Assembly: GCA_958430865.1 (NCBI GenBank)
Contig: CAUDNR010002124.1
Span: 26,025-57,717, forward strand
Direction: 5' to 3'
Length of the DNA: 31,693 bases
From: Entrophospora sp. SA101
Lineage: Eukaryota > Glomeromycota > Glomeromycetes > Entrophosporales > Entrophosporaceae
A program made the translations under genes and the position numbers. Each line of letters starts with the position of its first letter. Position 1 is the first letter of the stretch. The notes beneath the pieces are model-generated. The model was not told the origin of the DNA and ran no database searches. It worked only from the letters and a program-made list of their open reading frames with translations. Below, piece by piece: positions 19,701 to 31,617 of this stretch.

Positions 19701-20185
19701 TCATTTATTAATTGTTTTACTTTTAGGAGTATTGTTTGGTATTTTTATCCAATTATATACACAATCAGTATTACTATCATTTAGAATACTTTCTTTTGAC
19801 ATTTCTTCCTTAATATTTTGTTGTTCAATAAGGAGTTCCTATAACAGAAATTGAATAGTTTAATAATGAGAAGAAATACCTCTAGAAGTGCACCAAGCTT
19901 TGCAATGTTAACTAGTTGCCATTGTTCTGAATATGATATTGGAATTTTACAACTGAATACTTCATAAATTCTATAAGTGCCAATACAAATAATGTCAGTG
20001 AGATATACAGATACTAAATATTTTAAAAAGATAAAATAGTTAGTCTCATATTATTTACATAAATATAACAAGAAAAATACTTACTATAACCGTGAATTCC
20101 AATAGATTTAAATTTTTTTGCTGTAGTAGTTGTACAATTCCATTTTGTTTAAAATGAAAATTCAAGTCATCAACTCCATTGTGCG
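19701..20185 (-). pseudogene. 3' part of a MITE-disrupted gene, unknown function
   Basis: Minus-strand exons: 20185-20085, followed by GTAAGT; 20013-19880; and 19838-19701 ending in TGA. Introns are 71 and 41 bp. The last two exons join in phase and read GTYRIYEVFSCKIPISYSEQ, then a helix with KLGALLEELLIEQQ. The first exon, read from the target duplication of the MITE, is open in the same frame as the ORF on the other side of the MITE, so the insertion split one exon. A one-base phase mismatch remains between the first and second exon, which points to decay or error. No domain recognised. Confidence 0.45.
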
Positions 20186-20274
20186 TAAGGATACCGGCTG
20201 CAACTTTTGATGATGGTTGCTACCACCTTTACGACCATTTTGTTTCCTTTTTTGGATTGCGACATGGAACACTA
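20186..20274. mobile_element. 89-bp hAT-like MITE, shorter relative of the arm copy
   Basis: It shares both ends with the 133-bp element at 21616-21748 (same orientation on this strand) but lacks about 44 bp of the centre, the block holding the internal GGTTGCAACC palindrome. It is flanked by ATTGTGCG (20178-20185) and ATTGTGCA (20275-20282), an 8-bp duplication with one mismatch, different from that of the arm copy. The first three bases of the element, read on the minus strand, are the TAG that ends the open frame upstream. Confidence 0.85.
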
Positions 20275-21499
20275 ATTGTGCACCAGCTTGGCAAAATCCT
20301 CTAGTTGGTGTTTTAGCATGAATTCTGTGGGCTCAAATGATTGTTCATACAAAACAGCAGGAATTTCATCTTGATATAAGATGGCATCATTTTTACTTAC
20401 ACATCCAGAATTTGATGGTTTTTGAGTATGATTTATATTATATGCTCTATCATTATGTGCTTCATTCATAATCTCACCACTGTAATCATAAATATTATTA
20501 ATATTAAAACACATATAGCATAAAACAAATATAAACAGAAGAAAGGATACCTACAATGCAATACCAGATATTGTTTTCCCAAAAAAAACTGAAAACAAAT
20601 CAAGTATATGATAAATGGTTTGAGTGTCAAAAGAAAATTCTGGTATAGCATTATTAATGTTTAAAGAATTATTTATTGAAGTTGAATCACCAAGAACTGA
20701 TTTTGATGGTTCTATAGCATGGATTAAAGTATCCATAGCAGCAAGATGCTGCTTTTCATTTACTTCTTTATATGCACGAACACCTTGTATGCTTTTGTGA
20801 CCTGTTAATCCCATTATGGCATCTTCTGGAACATTAGCATCTTGAAGAATCTGAGCAACAGTTTTGCGACCAGTGACCAGGTTTTCTCACTACCATTTGT
20901 TTGTAAGCCACCGTGATAGTAATAAAGAAAAAAATGTCTACAAACTTCTCTAATCCATGATAACAATTGACTTGTATCACTGAGTGGTTTTTCTATCTTG
21001 AACAATGCATTTTTGATATTACCACTAAGTAGATCTTGGAGGTATTCCTTTATATTTTTAGGAAGATTGAATTTAATAGTCGTATTACTATCTATCTCAT
21101 AAAATAATTCCTCTGCATCTTCCTCAGAAAGTTTTTGAATGGTTTACAAAGTGGATAAATGTGTTGATTCCTTAATTCAAGAAAAATTTTTTTTTCAATA
21201 CTAATTTTTTCATTTTCATTTTCAATCTATATAATGGGTATGATCAATTTGATTGATTACACTACAAGTCATGTTCACTCATTTGCTAAATCTGAATGAA
21301 AATCAGAAAAAATTATCAACTAAAATTATTTAATTACTTGCCTTTTGTTTTTTTTTAAGATCCTGTTCATGGAGAAATTCATTACCTCTAATCAAAGGAA
21401 AAAAAACCAAAGAACATAAATGAAAAGAAGATAACTTACTTTAATAATATTACCAGGTGCATCTTCATCAATATTGCTATGTTCCTTAAGTGTATTTTC
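20272..21499 (-). pseudogene. Tyrosine recombinase-like remnant joined to an unrelated tail (right copy)
   Basis: The arm part (21499-20626) mirrors the left copy: exon-like pieces 21499-21440 and 21362-21342, the TAA at 21146-21144, the frame shift at 20882-20885 and the GHK...Tyr box. It differs by Ala for Val at base 20741. Past 20626 the natural end is replaced: the frame runs on to a 75-bp intron (20554-20480, GTAGGT to ACAG), then exon 20479-20272 beginning with codons for GEIMNEAHND and ending with LVHN and a TAG contributed by a MITE. The tail may belong to a different gene, giving a chimeric reading frame at a duplication or assembly junction. Confidence 0.5.
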
Positions 21500-21615
21500 C
21501 TAGGAAAATTTTTGCAGTTAATTTTGTGAATCATCAATATCAAGAATGGTAACTACATATTAATTTTATAACCACCATTTGCTTAATAATACCACTACTT
21601 TTGATTCATCAAGAC

Positions 21616-21748
21616 TAAGGATACCGGCTGCAACTTTTGATGATGGTTGCTACCATCTTTGCGTCATATAAAAATGATTGCAACCACTGGTTGCAACCAC
21701 CTTTACAACCATTTTGTTTCCTTTTTTGGATTGCGACATGGAACACTA
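21616..21748. mobile_element. 133-bp hAT-like MITE (right-arm copy)
   Basis: Mirror of 9946-10078, with the 8-bp target duplication ATCAAGAC at 21608-21615 and 21749-21756. Confidence 0.8.
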
Positions 21749-21929
21749 ATCAAGACAGAGTTTCTTCATATCGTTTTGTAGCGAATCACTCTTTTTTCTT
21801 TTTGAATCTTTTATTATTTGCATTTAAAGAAAATAAGTAAAAAATTATGTAAAGTAGATATAAAATTTAAATAAAATACATGAAAATAGTAGATCTTGAG
21901 TTTCTGTATAAATTGTATTGCTTAAATCA

Positions 21930-22546
21930 TCATGAAGCTCTGAGACCTGAGACACCATTTTTGTAGAATTTAAATGGTATTGCCTTTTTCAAAGTGTTTA
22001 TTAACATAGGGTGATTATCCCAGAAAGTTTTAACTGCATCCGATTTAGTTTCTTCCTATATGAATATGAATAAAATATAAAGGAAAGCCTGATGCTGTTT
22101 AGATGCATCCAAACGCATCAATAAAGTACAACCCACAAGACGCATCCATTGGGCTTTCAGATGCATCCTAGTACTTTTGGCAAAGTTAATAGCAAAAAAA
22201 AATCATGAAGAGTAATCTCAAAAAGTGCAACCCGCTGGACGCATCAGTTGGGCTTTCAGACGCATCCTAGCACTTTTGGTCAACAGGCTATTCATGATGG
22301 CACTTAAAAAAGTTTCTTAACCTGAAATTTTTCTAACGCCTCCACTGCTAACATTTTAACTGAAACACTATCACGAAGTAACAGTAACTCTGGTTTATTT
22401 TTAATATCTTCCAAGTTTATTTTATAAGTGAGATGTATTTCATCCTTTTTTCCAAATTCCAGTTCCTTGGGATTGACCAAGCACCATCCTAAAAAACCTA
22501 TCAAACTCCAAGTAGCTTTCTCTGCAAAGTAATCAAGCCTTGACAT
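21930..22546 (-). CDS. Small two-exon gene, unknown function (right copy)
   Basis: Exons 22546-22322 and 22055-21930, 116 aa, identical to the left-arm gene at 9148-9764. The CACGTG lies at 22636-22641, 90 bp before the ATG. Confidence 0.55.
22098..22279. repeat. GATGCRTC repeat cluster inside intron (right copy)
   Basis: Mirror of 9415-9596; two related 58-bp units inside the intron of the small gene. Confidence 0.7.
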
Positions 22547-23703
22547 TTTAGTGTTGATCTTTTATCAGTAAATTTTTATGAAAAATTTTTCAAAAAGAAT
22601 TTTTTTCTAAAAATAGATTTGATATATCATAAAGTCACGTGATCACAGAATAGATGCATGAAAAAAAATTTTTCATATTCACAAAGAACTTATTATTTCA
22701 AGCGATAACATAGATGTAGAATTTCTGTGAAAAATGTTATTATTATCTGATTAAACATGCGAGGGGTAATCAAACTTTAATTCCTTCTTTTAAATCAATT
22801 CACGCTGTAATATATATTAATATTAATATACAAAAAAAAATAACGGTACTTCTTATTTCGCATGTTTGCAAAAACGATCGGTGTAAAGATTCTTTACGCG
22901 CACGTGATTTTTATGATATTTTGTACTCAAGAGTAGCCCAAAAGTTAAACCATAATCAAAAAACTACCTTGCAGTACCACCATTTAACGAGAATCAGAAA
23001 CTGTAAAAATTTTATTACTTCAAATATTATTATAATTTAGAAATAAAAACAAAATAAAAAGATAAATAATTATAACAGATTAGCTAGAATCTAACGTTTA
23101 TTAATCAATCAAATGTAAATAAACCGAAACCGAAACCGAACTGAACTTTTCGGTTTATAAACCAAAACCGAACCAAATTTTTTGCATACAAACGAAACCG
23201 AATCGAATTTATTTTTTTAAACCAATAAAAATTTAAAATTGATAGTGTTACCGGAATTAGAAATTCATTGGCTGAAATTCTCTAATTCCGCATTAATCTA
23301 TTTCGTGACGTATAACATTTGTAGAAATTAACGTAGATTTCGCACTTAAAGAGCGATTTCGTACTTGAAGAACTATTTCGGGATTAAATCATTGAATTGC
23401 AATTACACAAAAAGTACGGATTCATGATAAATAGTAACTAAAGTGCAATATTGCTAAAGCGCTTGAGTATCATTTATTTTGAAAATATAAGGAGCAATTT
23501 TTTCACCTTGCTCTTTCTTCAAAATACTTCTAATGGTGCTGTAATTTTGGGTTCCATAGTAGATCGGATGTAAATGAGTTTCATATTAACTATTTTTATC
23601 TAGACAAATATCATGATCACATTACATGGTAATACTATTGATCCCTGAAATCCTTGGTAATACCAATGTTCACTTTGTTGCAGCATGCTCCAGATATATC
23701 AAT
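22547..23703. other. Intergenic, mirror of 7991-9147
   Basis: Upstream region of the small gene with CACGTG sites; otherwise no gene seen. Confidence 0.4.
23119..23194. repeat. (AAACCG)n-like repeat (right copy)
   Basis: Mirror of the CGGTTT repeat at 8500-8575. Confidence 0.6.
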
Positions 23704-23909
23704 AAGAATTTCTATTCATAATACAAATTCTTATTTGGATTATTCGTAATACAACTCAAAACATTCGTTGTATTCAAATTATTCGTTGTTTATTCGTTTT
23801 ATCAGTTATTCGAATTATTCGCATTATTATTATTTGTTACATTCGAATAAACTTTAATGTAATTCGATTACTCAAATTCATAACGAAAAAACAAATAATT
23901 CGAACAAAC
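23704..23909. repeat. Degenerate TTATTCG-type repeat (right copy)
   Basis: Mirror of 7785-7990; low complexity, non-coding. Confidence 0.6.
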
Positions 23910-24775
23910 CTTATAAATGTAGTAAAAAAATTTAATATACACATCTTTGATGGTCCTTCAAAAATGTGTAAATCATATTCTTTATATTTTGAGTTTCATG
24001 CCTTTGTAAACATTAATATTTTTATACTCATAAATTACACTTAATTTGATTCTAATTTAAAAAATAGTATTGAATTAAAGACTAGAAAATATTAAAACAG
24101 TTGTCAGATACTAATTAATATACTCGGACTCGGACTTGGATTTGGTTCGTTCTTATTCGACTATTTAATATTTTGTTACACCATATTAATATACAGTGGG
24201 AGAATTTGGCGGACTTTTTTATGAAACTTACTCTGGAAGAATTTGGTAGGCAATGTATAGAATATAAACAAAAAATTTGTGTTTACTATAAAACTATCTC
24301 TCACTTAACAATTCTCTCTCTAGATTTCACTCTAATATGTAGAGCCACACCCTAGTAAACCAAGCCTTGCTAAAGAAAAGAAATAAAGAAAAATATAAAA
24401 TAATCATACACGGGATTAGTATGGAGACTAGCCCTTTTATTACTTTCATTGTTAAAGACAAGTTTGTCATTATTATAAATACAAGACAAAAATCAATGAC
24501 AACACAAGGACAAGATTTTAAGTTAATAAAATTACAACGTTATTTTATATGTTCTAAAGTTTCAATCATCTAGTTCCCTTATTTCCGGGAACTCTGGGTG
24601 ATGTAGAATCTGGTTCTAATTTAATGCTTCTTAGATGTTACTTTTAGAAGATAAAATTCGTGTTTTTTTTTTAAAGTGAACGTATTACTATAGTTTTAAA
24701 TTCTTTCTTTAAATAGAACTCTGAATTAAAATAAATTACACTGGAATATGAACTAACATTAATACGTTAATTAAA
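23910..24775. other. Gene-poor, mirror of 6919-7784
   Basis: Contains the protein-like fragment with WENLADFFMKLTLEEFGRQC on the plus strand (within 24173-24355), preceded by ATACAG, a possible acceptor. No complete gene seen. Confidence 0.3.
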
Positions 24776-24852
24776 TTAGTACAGTTCACTCTCTCTATAA
24801 CAGATCATTGAGATTAGAAAAAATATCCGTTATAGAAAGAATCCGGTACTAA
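24776..24852. mobile_element. Short foldback MITE (right copy)
   Basis: Mirror of 6842-6918, here reading TTAGTACAGTTCACTCTCTC at its left end. Confidence 0.5.
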
Positions 24853-25556
24853 TAGTGCAAAGACACTTAGTCACTACAACATTCTGCGCCACAGCTGCAG
24901 TTATAAAAACACTTCCCAATCACGTGTTTTCGAAGAACAGAACTTTAATTATATATACACTTAATAATTCCAAGTTATTAATTAGTTATAACCATTTATT
25001 AACTATTTCATTCTGAGCAAGAGTTATTAACCAAGGAAAACCTATATACGTATCAAGTCTTTCCTAATTTGGAAGCCCTATTTGTTTTTTTTTTTCAAAA
25101 AAATTTATTGCCCATAAAAGTTTGTTTTTTTAACACTAATACTTAATAACTTGATTTTAAAATAATTTTTACGCTCATATATATATACACTATCTCTTAA
25201 ACGGTCAGCGTATTCTTTGATTGTAACACGAAATCACGATCTCGTATTCTTATTGATCGATTTAACGACCAGCAAAGTAAAAATAGTCAATTGACCAACT
25301 TTTAAAAGAAAGTTATACAAAATCACAAGGACAACCAACGCCCAATTTTTTTTTTTTTTTTACAGACCCGATCGGCTATATCTCAGAGATCATTTTCATA
25401 TTAGGAGGTGATATGCTTAGAGAAATTTTATATATCAGAAAAATATCAATAGTTGATTAACCGTTTAAGTGATAACAAGTTTATATTAAAAAAAAGGAAA
25501 GACGGGAATATGATAATTAATCTATTTTTTTAAAGCATCATTGAATTTTAAATACA
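24853..25556. other. Intergenic, mirror of 6138-6841
   Basis: Nothing recognised; AT-rich with a T run near 25346-25363. Confidence 0.5.
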
Positions 25557-26152
25557 CAGTGCCCGAAAATTCTGCAAGGATAGAAAAAATCGTCGATCAT
25601 TACATATTAATATATGAAGTCTGTAAAATTTTAATATTAACGAAACATAAAAATAAATGTTTATTAAATCATCTAATTTAGGTTGTATTTTTGTTAAATT
25701 GTTGCTGATTTTTTGTTGTTGAAATCGGAATTGTCTGCTTTGCTAAACAAACCTCTCTTTTTACCAAAGCAGTTAAAGGTTTTCTCTTATTTCATGACAT
25801 TTTAAAAAATAATGAAACGAAACAGGTGATTTTAAATCAAAAATTCAATTTTATGAAAATCATTGTTTTTTTTAAGGAGAAATTCAAGGATTTATATAAT
25901 ATGTTATAGTAAATATTACATTTTATTTGTTTTCTATATACTTTAGTATGCCCTACTATTTATTTATTAAGACCTAATAATCGTAAGCTTATTTTTGAGA
26001 TTTTTTAAAAATTGGGAGTCCGTTATTATTATAGAGGAAGAAAGTTTATTATTATTAATAGAAAGTGGAGGATTGGCAAATGTGTGTGTGTGGTCCATTA
26101 GATCTATTAGCGTAACATTTTAACCATATTTAGTATTTTATTAATAAGTCTC

Positions 26153-26306
26153 AATGAACCAGTCAATTTGCCAACCCTGGAGTATTAGTATTTCCGTGCT
26201 AGATTTTTGTCACGTATAACTTGTAAATCAATGAACCAGTCAATTTGCCAACCCTGGAGTATTACTATTTCCGTGCTAGATTTTTGTCATGTATAACTTG
26301 TAAATC
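26153..26306. repeat. 77-bp tandem repeat (right copy)
   Basis: Mirror of 5388-5541; two units with two differences, each with the CCAACCCTG end of a hAT-like terminus. Confidence 0.85.
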
Positions 26307-26670
26307 ATTTCCGATTTATTTTCAAGTCTCTCGTGATCTATAAATCACAATTTCACAATTTGCTAGATGTGCGAACGATTCCATTTTTGTTTGCAGAATT
26401 TGCATTTAATGGCCAGGTGATTTATTTGAATAAAATAATATTACACAAAGAACAAGATTTTGAATAACATCATCTTCAATATTTTCATCTTCTATTTTCA
26501 ATTTGCATTACTAAAAACTATGACCTGATCTACGTATTTATGTGGTACAATCAATCATTCGACAGTTCACTCTGTTACTATTACTATATATATAATAATA
26601 ATGGGTCATTTGGCTTAGTCTGGTTATAAAGATAACCTGTTATAGATAGAATTAGTAATAGTAGTAGTAG

Positions 26671-26829
26671 AGGACCCTGAACAATCTTAGGAGATGGTAC
26701 ATTTCAATTTTGAGTAGAGATAACCTTCAAAATCGAATATCGTTTCTTAATTAGGATAAAATTTTCCAAAAATGGTAATAAAGTGGGTATTTTTTTTCAA
26801 TGTACCATCTAGATTTTGTTCAGGGTCCT
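26671..26829. mobile_element. 159-bp MITE with AGGACCCTGAAC termini (right copy)
   Basis: Mirror of 4865-5023. Confidence 0.65.
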
Positions 26830-26858
26830 AGTGTTAATAATAATAATTTCGGGCACTG

Positions 26859-28100
26859 TAAATAATTTTAGTAAATAATTTCGGTACAGTAAATAATTAC
26901 AGTTAGCGTAATAACTTCGGCACCATAACAGGTAAGTTATTATTATTTCAGTTAGCGTAATCTGTACATTGGCTCAAACGATTTCATAATCAATTTCTAT
27001 TGCTAACGTTATTTTCTGATGAACCAGGTGAAAAGCAATTAGTTTAGTCATTTAAAATAACGAGTTGTAAAAAAAATTTTAATGAAAATATTATTTATAC
27101 TTCTAATAATTTACTAATACTAAAGAATGTATTATTATTATCCTATTTACGGAATTACGCTAACCATAATTATATTATTACTATATTTACGGTAGTATCA
27201 AGTACGAATTAAATGCAATAAAGTTAAATTACTGCGTAATTAAACCAAGGGGCAAAATAAGGAAATATTTTGAAATTTAATTTTTAATTGTAATAATTGT
27301 ATTATTAAATAATATTAATATTTAAACTTTCTCACATAATTAATTAATCACGGAATTTTCTCTTGCCGAAATTCCGTAATAGTAATTATAATAATAGTAA
27401 TTCCACAACAACAAGAATAATAGTAATAGTATTTTAAAGGCCTAGGAACAGAGGTGTAACCTTTTGGGAAATTTATCTACATTAATTAAATACATAAATA
27501 AGAGGATTCCTTATTTAGAAAAAAGATCTGCAATTCGCTTTCAAGATAATTTTCAAGCCAATTTTTGATCTGATTGATCTGAATGCCAAAAAGTATCGGA
27601 TGTCCAACAAACGTAATAATAATAACTATCCCGAAATCGTTGGTAATATTCTGTATGCCATGATGCACCATTAGCACCTTCACAATCGAATACACATTAA
27701 TAATATCCAATATGAAAAGACAAAGTCATTCGCTCTCACACAATTCTAATCTAATTGATTTTTCATGCTTTTATTAGGTTAATACGTCATTAACATTTTT
27801 GCTATTCTCACAAAGCGATTGCATTTCAGTTGAAACCAAACTATAACTTCCAAGCAAAATCTAACTTTTAACATTGATTGACTTTGAAGCAATTTATTTT
27901 TGCCACTTTTTGAAATACAATAAACACAAAGATAGCCTGCCGCCGTGGATAAGATAAAAGTGTGATTGATGCACTGCTCGTTTGACATGCATGGATTCAT
28001 TGTCAATAATAGTCAGTCGACTACAAATAAATTAAACCTATACGGAAACAAGCATGTATGTTTTTAGATTATATGTGAGTGACAAACGCATGCATCCTTT
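26859..28100. other. Gene-poor, mirror of 3594-4835
   Basis: Trinucleotide-like TAA/ATA runs and short unsupported frames; no gene recognised. Confidence 0.45.
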
Positions 28101-28814
28101 ATAAATATCCGACCACCCAAGTTGTGTAACGTCAAATGAAAAGAGTCCTTACTAAAAAAGTAACGTTTTCTTAAATAAAACCGTTTTTACTTTACCAAGT
28201 AGACTTGTACTTGATATCAAAATCTCTAAATTACAAAAGCTTCGAAAGGTTCGGTATGATATTAATGGAAACATTTAGCAAATAGTCCAAAAAAGCAAAT
28301 TTTCAATCGAATCTTTACATGTAATAAAGGTCAAATTTCTTCATTGTAATGTATATTATTTTATTAATAAAATGTGCTCAACGTAACAGATTAATTAGTT
28401 TGTGAAAGGGTTTAAAAAAGTATCCGATCACCCCGTAATTTTATTATATAAACATTTAATAAAGTTGACAAAATGCAAATTTTAAGGATTTACGTTTTAA
28501 CCATATATAATTCAAGATATTTTTAAGTGAACTTACTTAATGACGTGATCCATGATTCAACGGAGTTTTGAAGGTTTTTACTAAGCTCAAAGTTTTCATA
28601 AAAATCACGGAATGTTTTGTCTAATTTAAAATTTTCATCCTAAATTCATTAATAATGCAAACTCGACAAGACTTTAAGTTTATAATGCAAATTAACTTTA
28701 AAAAACATGCTAACTTAATTCACCAGTCCCGGTTTGATTAATAAAATTTTGAACTGCACAAGGCGGTAACATTTCCGATTATTAAAAATGATCATCAGGT
28801 GATCGGATATTTAT
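28101..28814. mobile_element. Candidate Tc1/mariner-like element (right copy)
   Basis: Mirror of 2880-3593, with ATAAATATCCGACCACC at 28101-28117 and the inverted end at 28798-28814. Confidence 0.4.
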
Positions 28815-29993
28815 GGTAGGTGAGAGTGTACATCACACACACACATATATATACAGTATATATACAAAACAAATGATTAGAAAGATAAAAATAAAAAACT
28901 CAATTCAAACAAAACACACATAAAACATCTTAGGTTTTCTTTTTTCATTGGATGTATGTAGTATGTCTATCTGTCTAAAATATTTTACTATAAATAATAT
29001 TGACTCATGAATATTAATTAATTTACCAACATAAGCCAAAACTGCGCTCTAAAGCATTCAATGTCTTCCAACATTATTCTTTGTATTTTTTATATACAAG
29101 CCTTTTTAAAAATATAACAAATATTATTGCCATCACCCTCTAATAAACATTTATTGTCTATCCAGCGAAAGATTACGGGAGCATCAGAATTTGATAATAT
29201 TGCAATAGAAACAATTGTATTTCAACCACTGTTTGTTGAACAATCGAAAACAGGATGTAGCTATTACTATTACTATTACTATGCTGACATAGTTTCGATA
29301 TATCATAATCATCATTTGTCACATTAGAAAGCCCTTTATGTTTTTTATGTACTGACAAAATGTAATATGTATATAAAAACTGGGTTCTTAGTGTGACTAT
29401 TTGTTTGTCCATTCAAAATATCTAGTAACTTATAAATAATAAACTCCTGAAAAATTAATTAGGCTGATTCAAGATTCCAGCAGATCTTGGTACAATATGG
29501 AAATATTGTGTGCTATTACAAATTACATAAACAATCATCGTTAAAGTTCTTGTGCTGTCGGAATTTCGTAAATAAATAGTAAATATAAATAAAATAAATG
29601 GAATAAATAAATGATTGTCATTTTGATTGAATAAATTGGATTGTTATATTTCCGCTAATAACAAATCTATATATTTTTCTTTCTATTTTTTATCAATCAA
29701 TCTTTATAAAAAATCTTATTTCTTTCTCTCACTCACTCACTCTTTCAAATTCGTATATTATATAACGTTCTTTGAGCATATTAAATTTAAAAAAAAATTT
29801 TTAATTTTCTCAAAAAGTAGTCATTACCTAATTTAGTTAATTCAATTACATTGATATTTTATTTATTATTTATTCTTTTAATGGCTCTGATCTAATTTCC
29901 ATCTGTTTATTATTATTATTTAAATGTATATACTACGCGTTTCATTTAATGTGGTGGATGGACTATATAAATAAATAGATATTTTCGATAAAA
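28815..29993. other. Intergenic, mirror of 1701-2879
   Basis: AT-rich, with (CA)n and (TA)n runs near 28834-28864 and short chance frames; no gene recognised. Confidence 0.6.
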
Positions 29994-30151
29994 AACTATA
30001 TAAATATCGGAAAAAAAAATTTTTTTTTTATACTTTTTTTTAAATTAATGAATCTTTTTTTTGGTTTTTTTTTTTTAAATGATTTTTTTTTTTAAAAAAA
30101 AATTTTCATTTGTAAAATTGTAAAATTTGACAAAAAAAAACTCCCAAAAAA
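29994..30151 (+). promoter_or_regulatory. Putative methyltransferase promoter (right copy)
   Basis: TATATAAAT at 29997-30005, about 147 nt before the ATG, followed by alternating A and T homopolymers up to the start codon. Mirror of 1543-1700. Confidence 0.45.
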
Positions 30152-31436
30152 ATGGGAACTTGCTCATCAAAATCACTATTAAAATGTGATCCATTTTCTA
30201 ATGAAATAAAACAACAACAAGAAATCTATATATATCAACAACCAAATCAACATCAAAAACATCATCACCATCAACATAGTGATAGTTATAGGTATATTGA
30301 TGGTAGAAGATTTCATATGGATGAAAATGTTAAATACTTGTATCCAAATGATGAAGAAGAAATTGAAAGATTAGAAAATCAATATTATTTACTTAAAGAA
30401 AAATGGAATGCGACATTCTTGTCACCTGTAGCACCTAAGTTGCTTGCTGGTGGCAAAGTATTGGATATTGGGTAAATAGATAGATAGATTAATTATCAAT
30501 ATTGATTTTTTATCATGATTAATAAACCACTAAAAACCGATCTTTTCTTTCCATCTATCTACACCACCCACATCTTTCTTCCTTCACAGATGCGGGACAG
30601 GAACCTGGATCCTAGATTTAGCAACGGAATATAAAACAACCACATTCATTGGACTTGATATATCACAAATATTTCCACAAACTGTCAAACCAAGAAATGT
30701 GTCATTTATAAAATATAATGTATTGGACGGGTTGCCATTTCCTGATGACTGTTTTGATTTTGTAAATCAATCATTTTTAGCATCTGCATTCACTGTTTCC
30801 CAATGGCCCACCATACTAAATGAAATAATCAGGGTTACTAAACCTGGTGGTTGGATAGAATTTTTGGAAGGTGATAGCATTGTTTATAATAAAGGACCTG
30901 TTATACAAAGACTAGATGCTAGCAGTAAGTAATTATTATATATATATATATATATTGACAAAAGAAAATACTAATTTAAAATAATTTATTATTATAGTGA
31001 CAAATTTTCTAATTTCACAAGGATTATCACCAAACGTTAATAAAATATTACCAGAATTATTAAATTCTTCTGATAAAATAATAGATGTAAGATATGATGA
31101 AAAAACTTTACCGCTTGGTATCTGGGGTGGGAGATTAGGATCTGTGGTGAGTGCGTAATTGATTATTAAATGTTAATTAATCTCCAAAGTTAAAAGATCA
31201 ACCTTAAAAATTAATCACTAATCTTTATACATCTATACACTTTATTGTATGTTTATTTGTAGACACTTGAGGTGTTTATGATAGAATTGAGAGCAATTAG
31301 GAACAGAATACAGAGTGAAATGGGGATTAGTAATGAACATTATGATGCATTAATGGAGGCATTTGTTGTGGAAGTTAACAAATTTAAATCTTATATAAAG
31401 CCATTTAGATTTTATGCACAAAAAAGAAATTTTTAA
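30152..31436 (+). CDS. Class I SAM-dependent methyltransferase, acylation-signal N-terminus (right copy)
   Basis: Exons 30152-30471, 30590-30924, 30998-31146 and 31263-31436; introns of 118, 73 and 116 bp starting GTAAAT, GTAAGT and GTGAGT and ending CACAG, TATAG and TGTAG. The splits fall inside codons 107 and 219 and between codons 268 and 269. The 325-aa product is identical to that of the left copy at 258-1542, where motifs are described. The N-terminal MGTCSSK and the SAM loop DIGCGTGTW are split between exons 1 and 2, so a single-exon reading would miss the catalytic core. Confidence 0.9.
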
Positions 31437-31616
31437 ATTCATATTTTTTTTTTTTTGAGGAAATTAATTTTTTGAGGATTACATTATTATCAATGAGATG
31501 AAATTAATTTTTCAATTAATTAATTCTTTTTAAATAATTTTTTATAATTTTATCAAAATATTAATTATGTATTTATTTATCATTTGTTGATATATTATTC
31601 ATCTATTTACACCTTG

Positions 31617-31617
<1 letters not shown>

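Larger units (their letters stand above)
25557..26858. mobile_element. Candidate 1.3-kb element (right copy)
   Basis: Mirror of 4836-6137; bounded by CAGTGCCCGAAA at 25557 and its inverted form at 26845-26858. Same caveats as the left copy. Confidence 0.25.
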
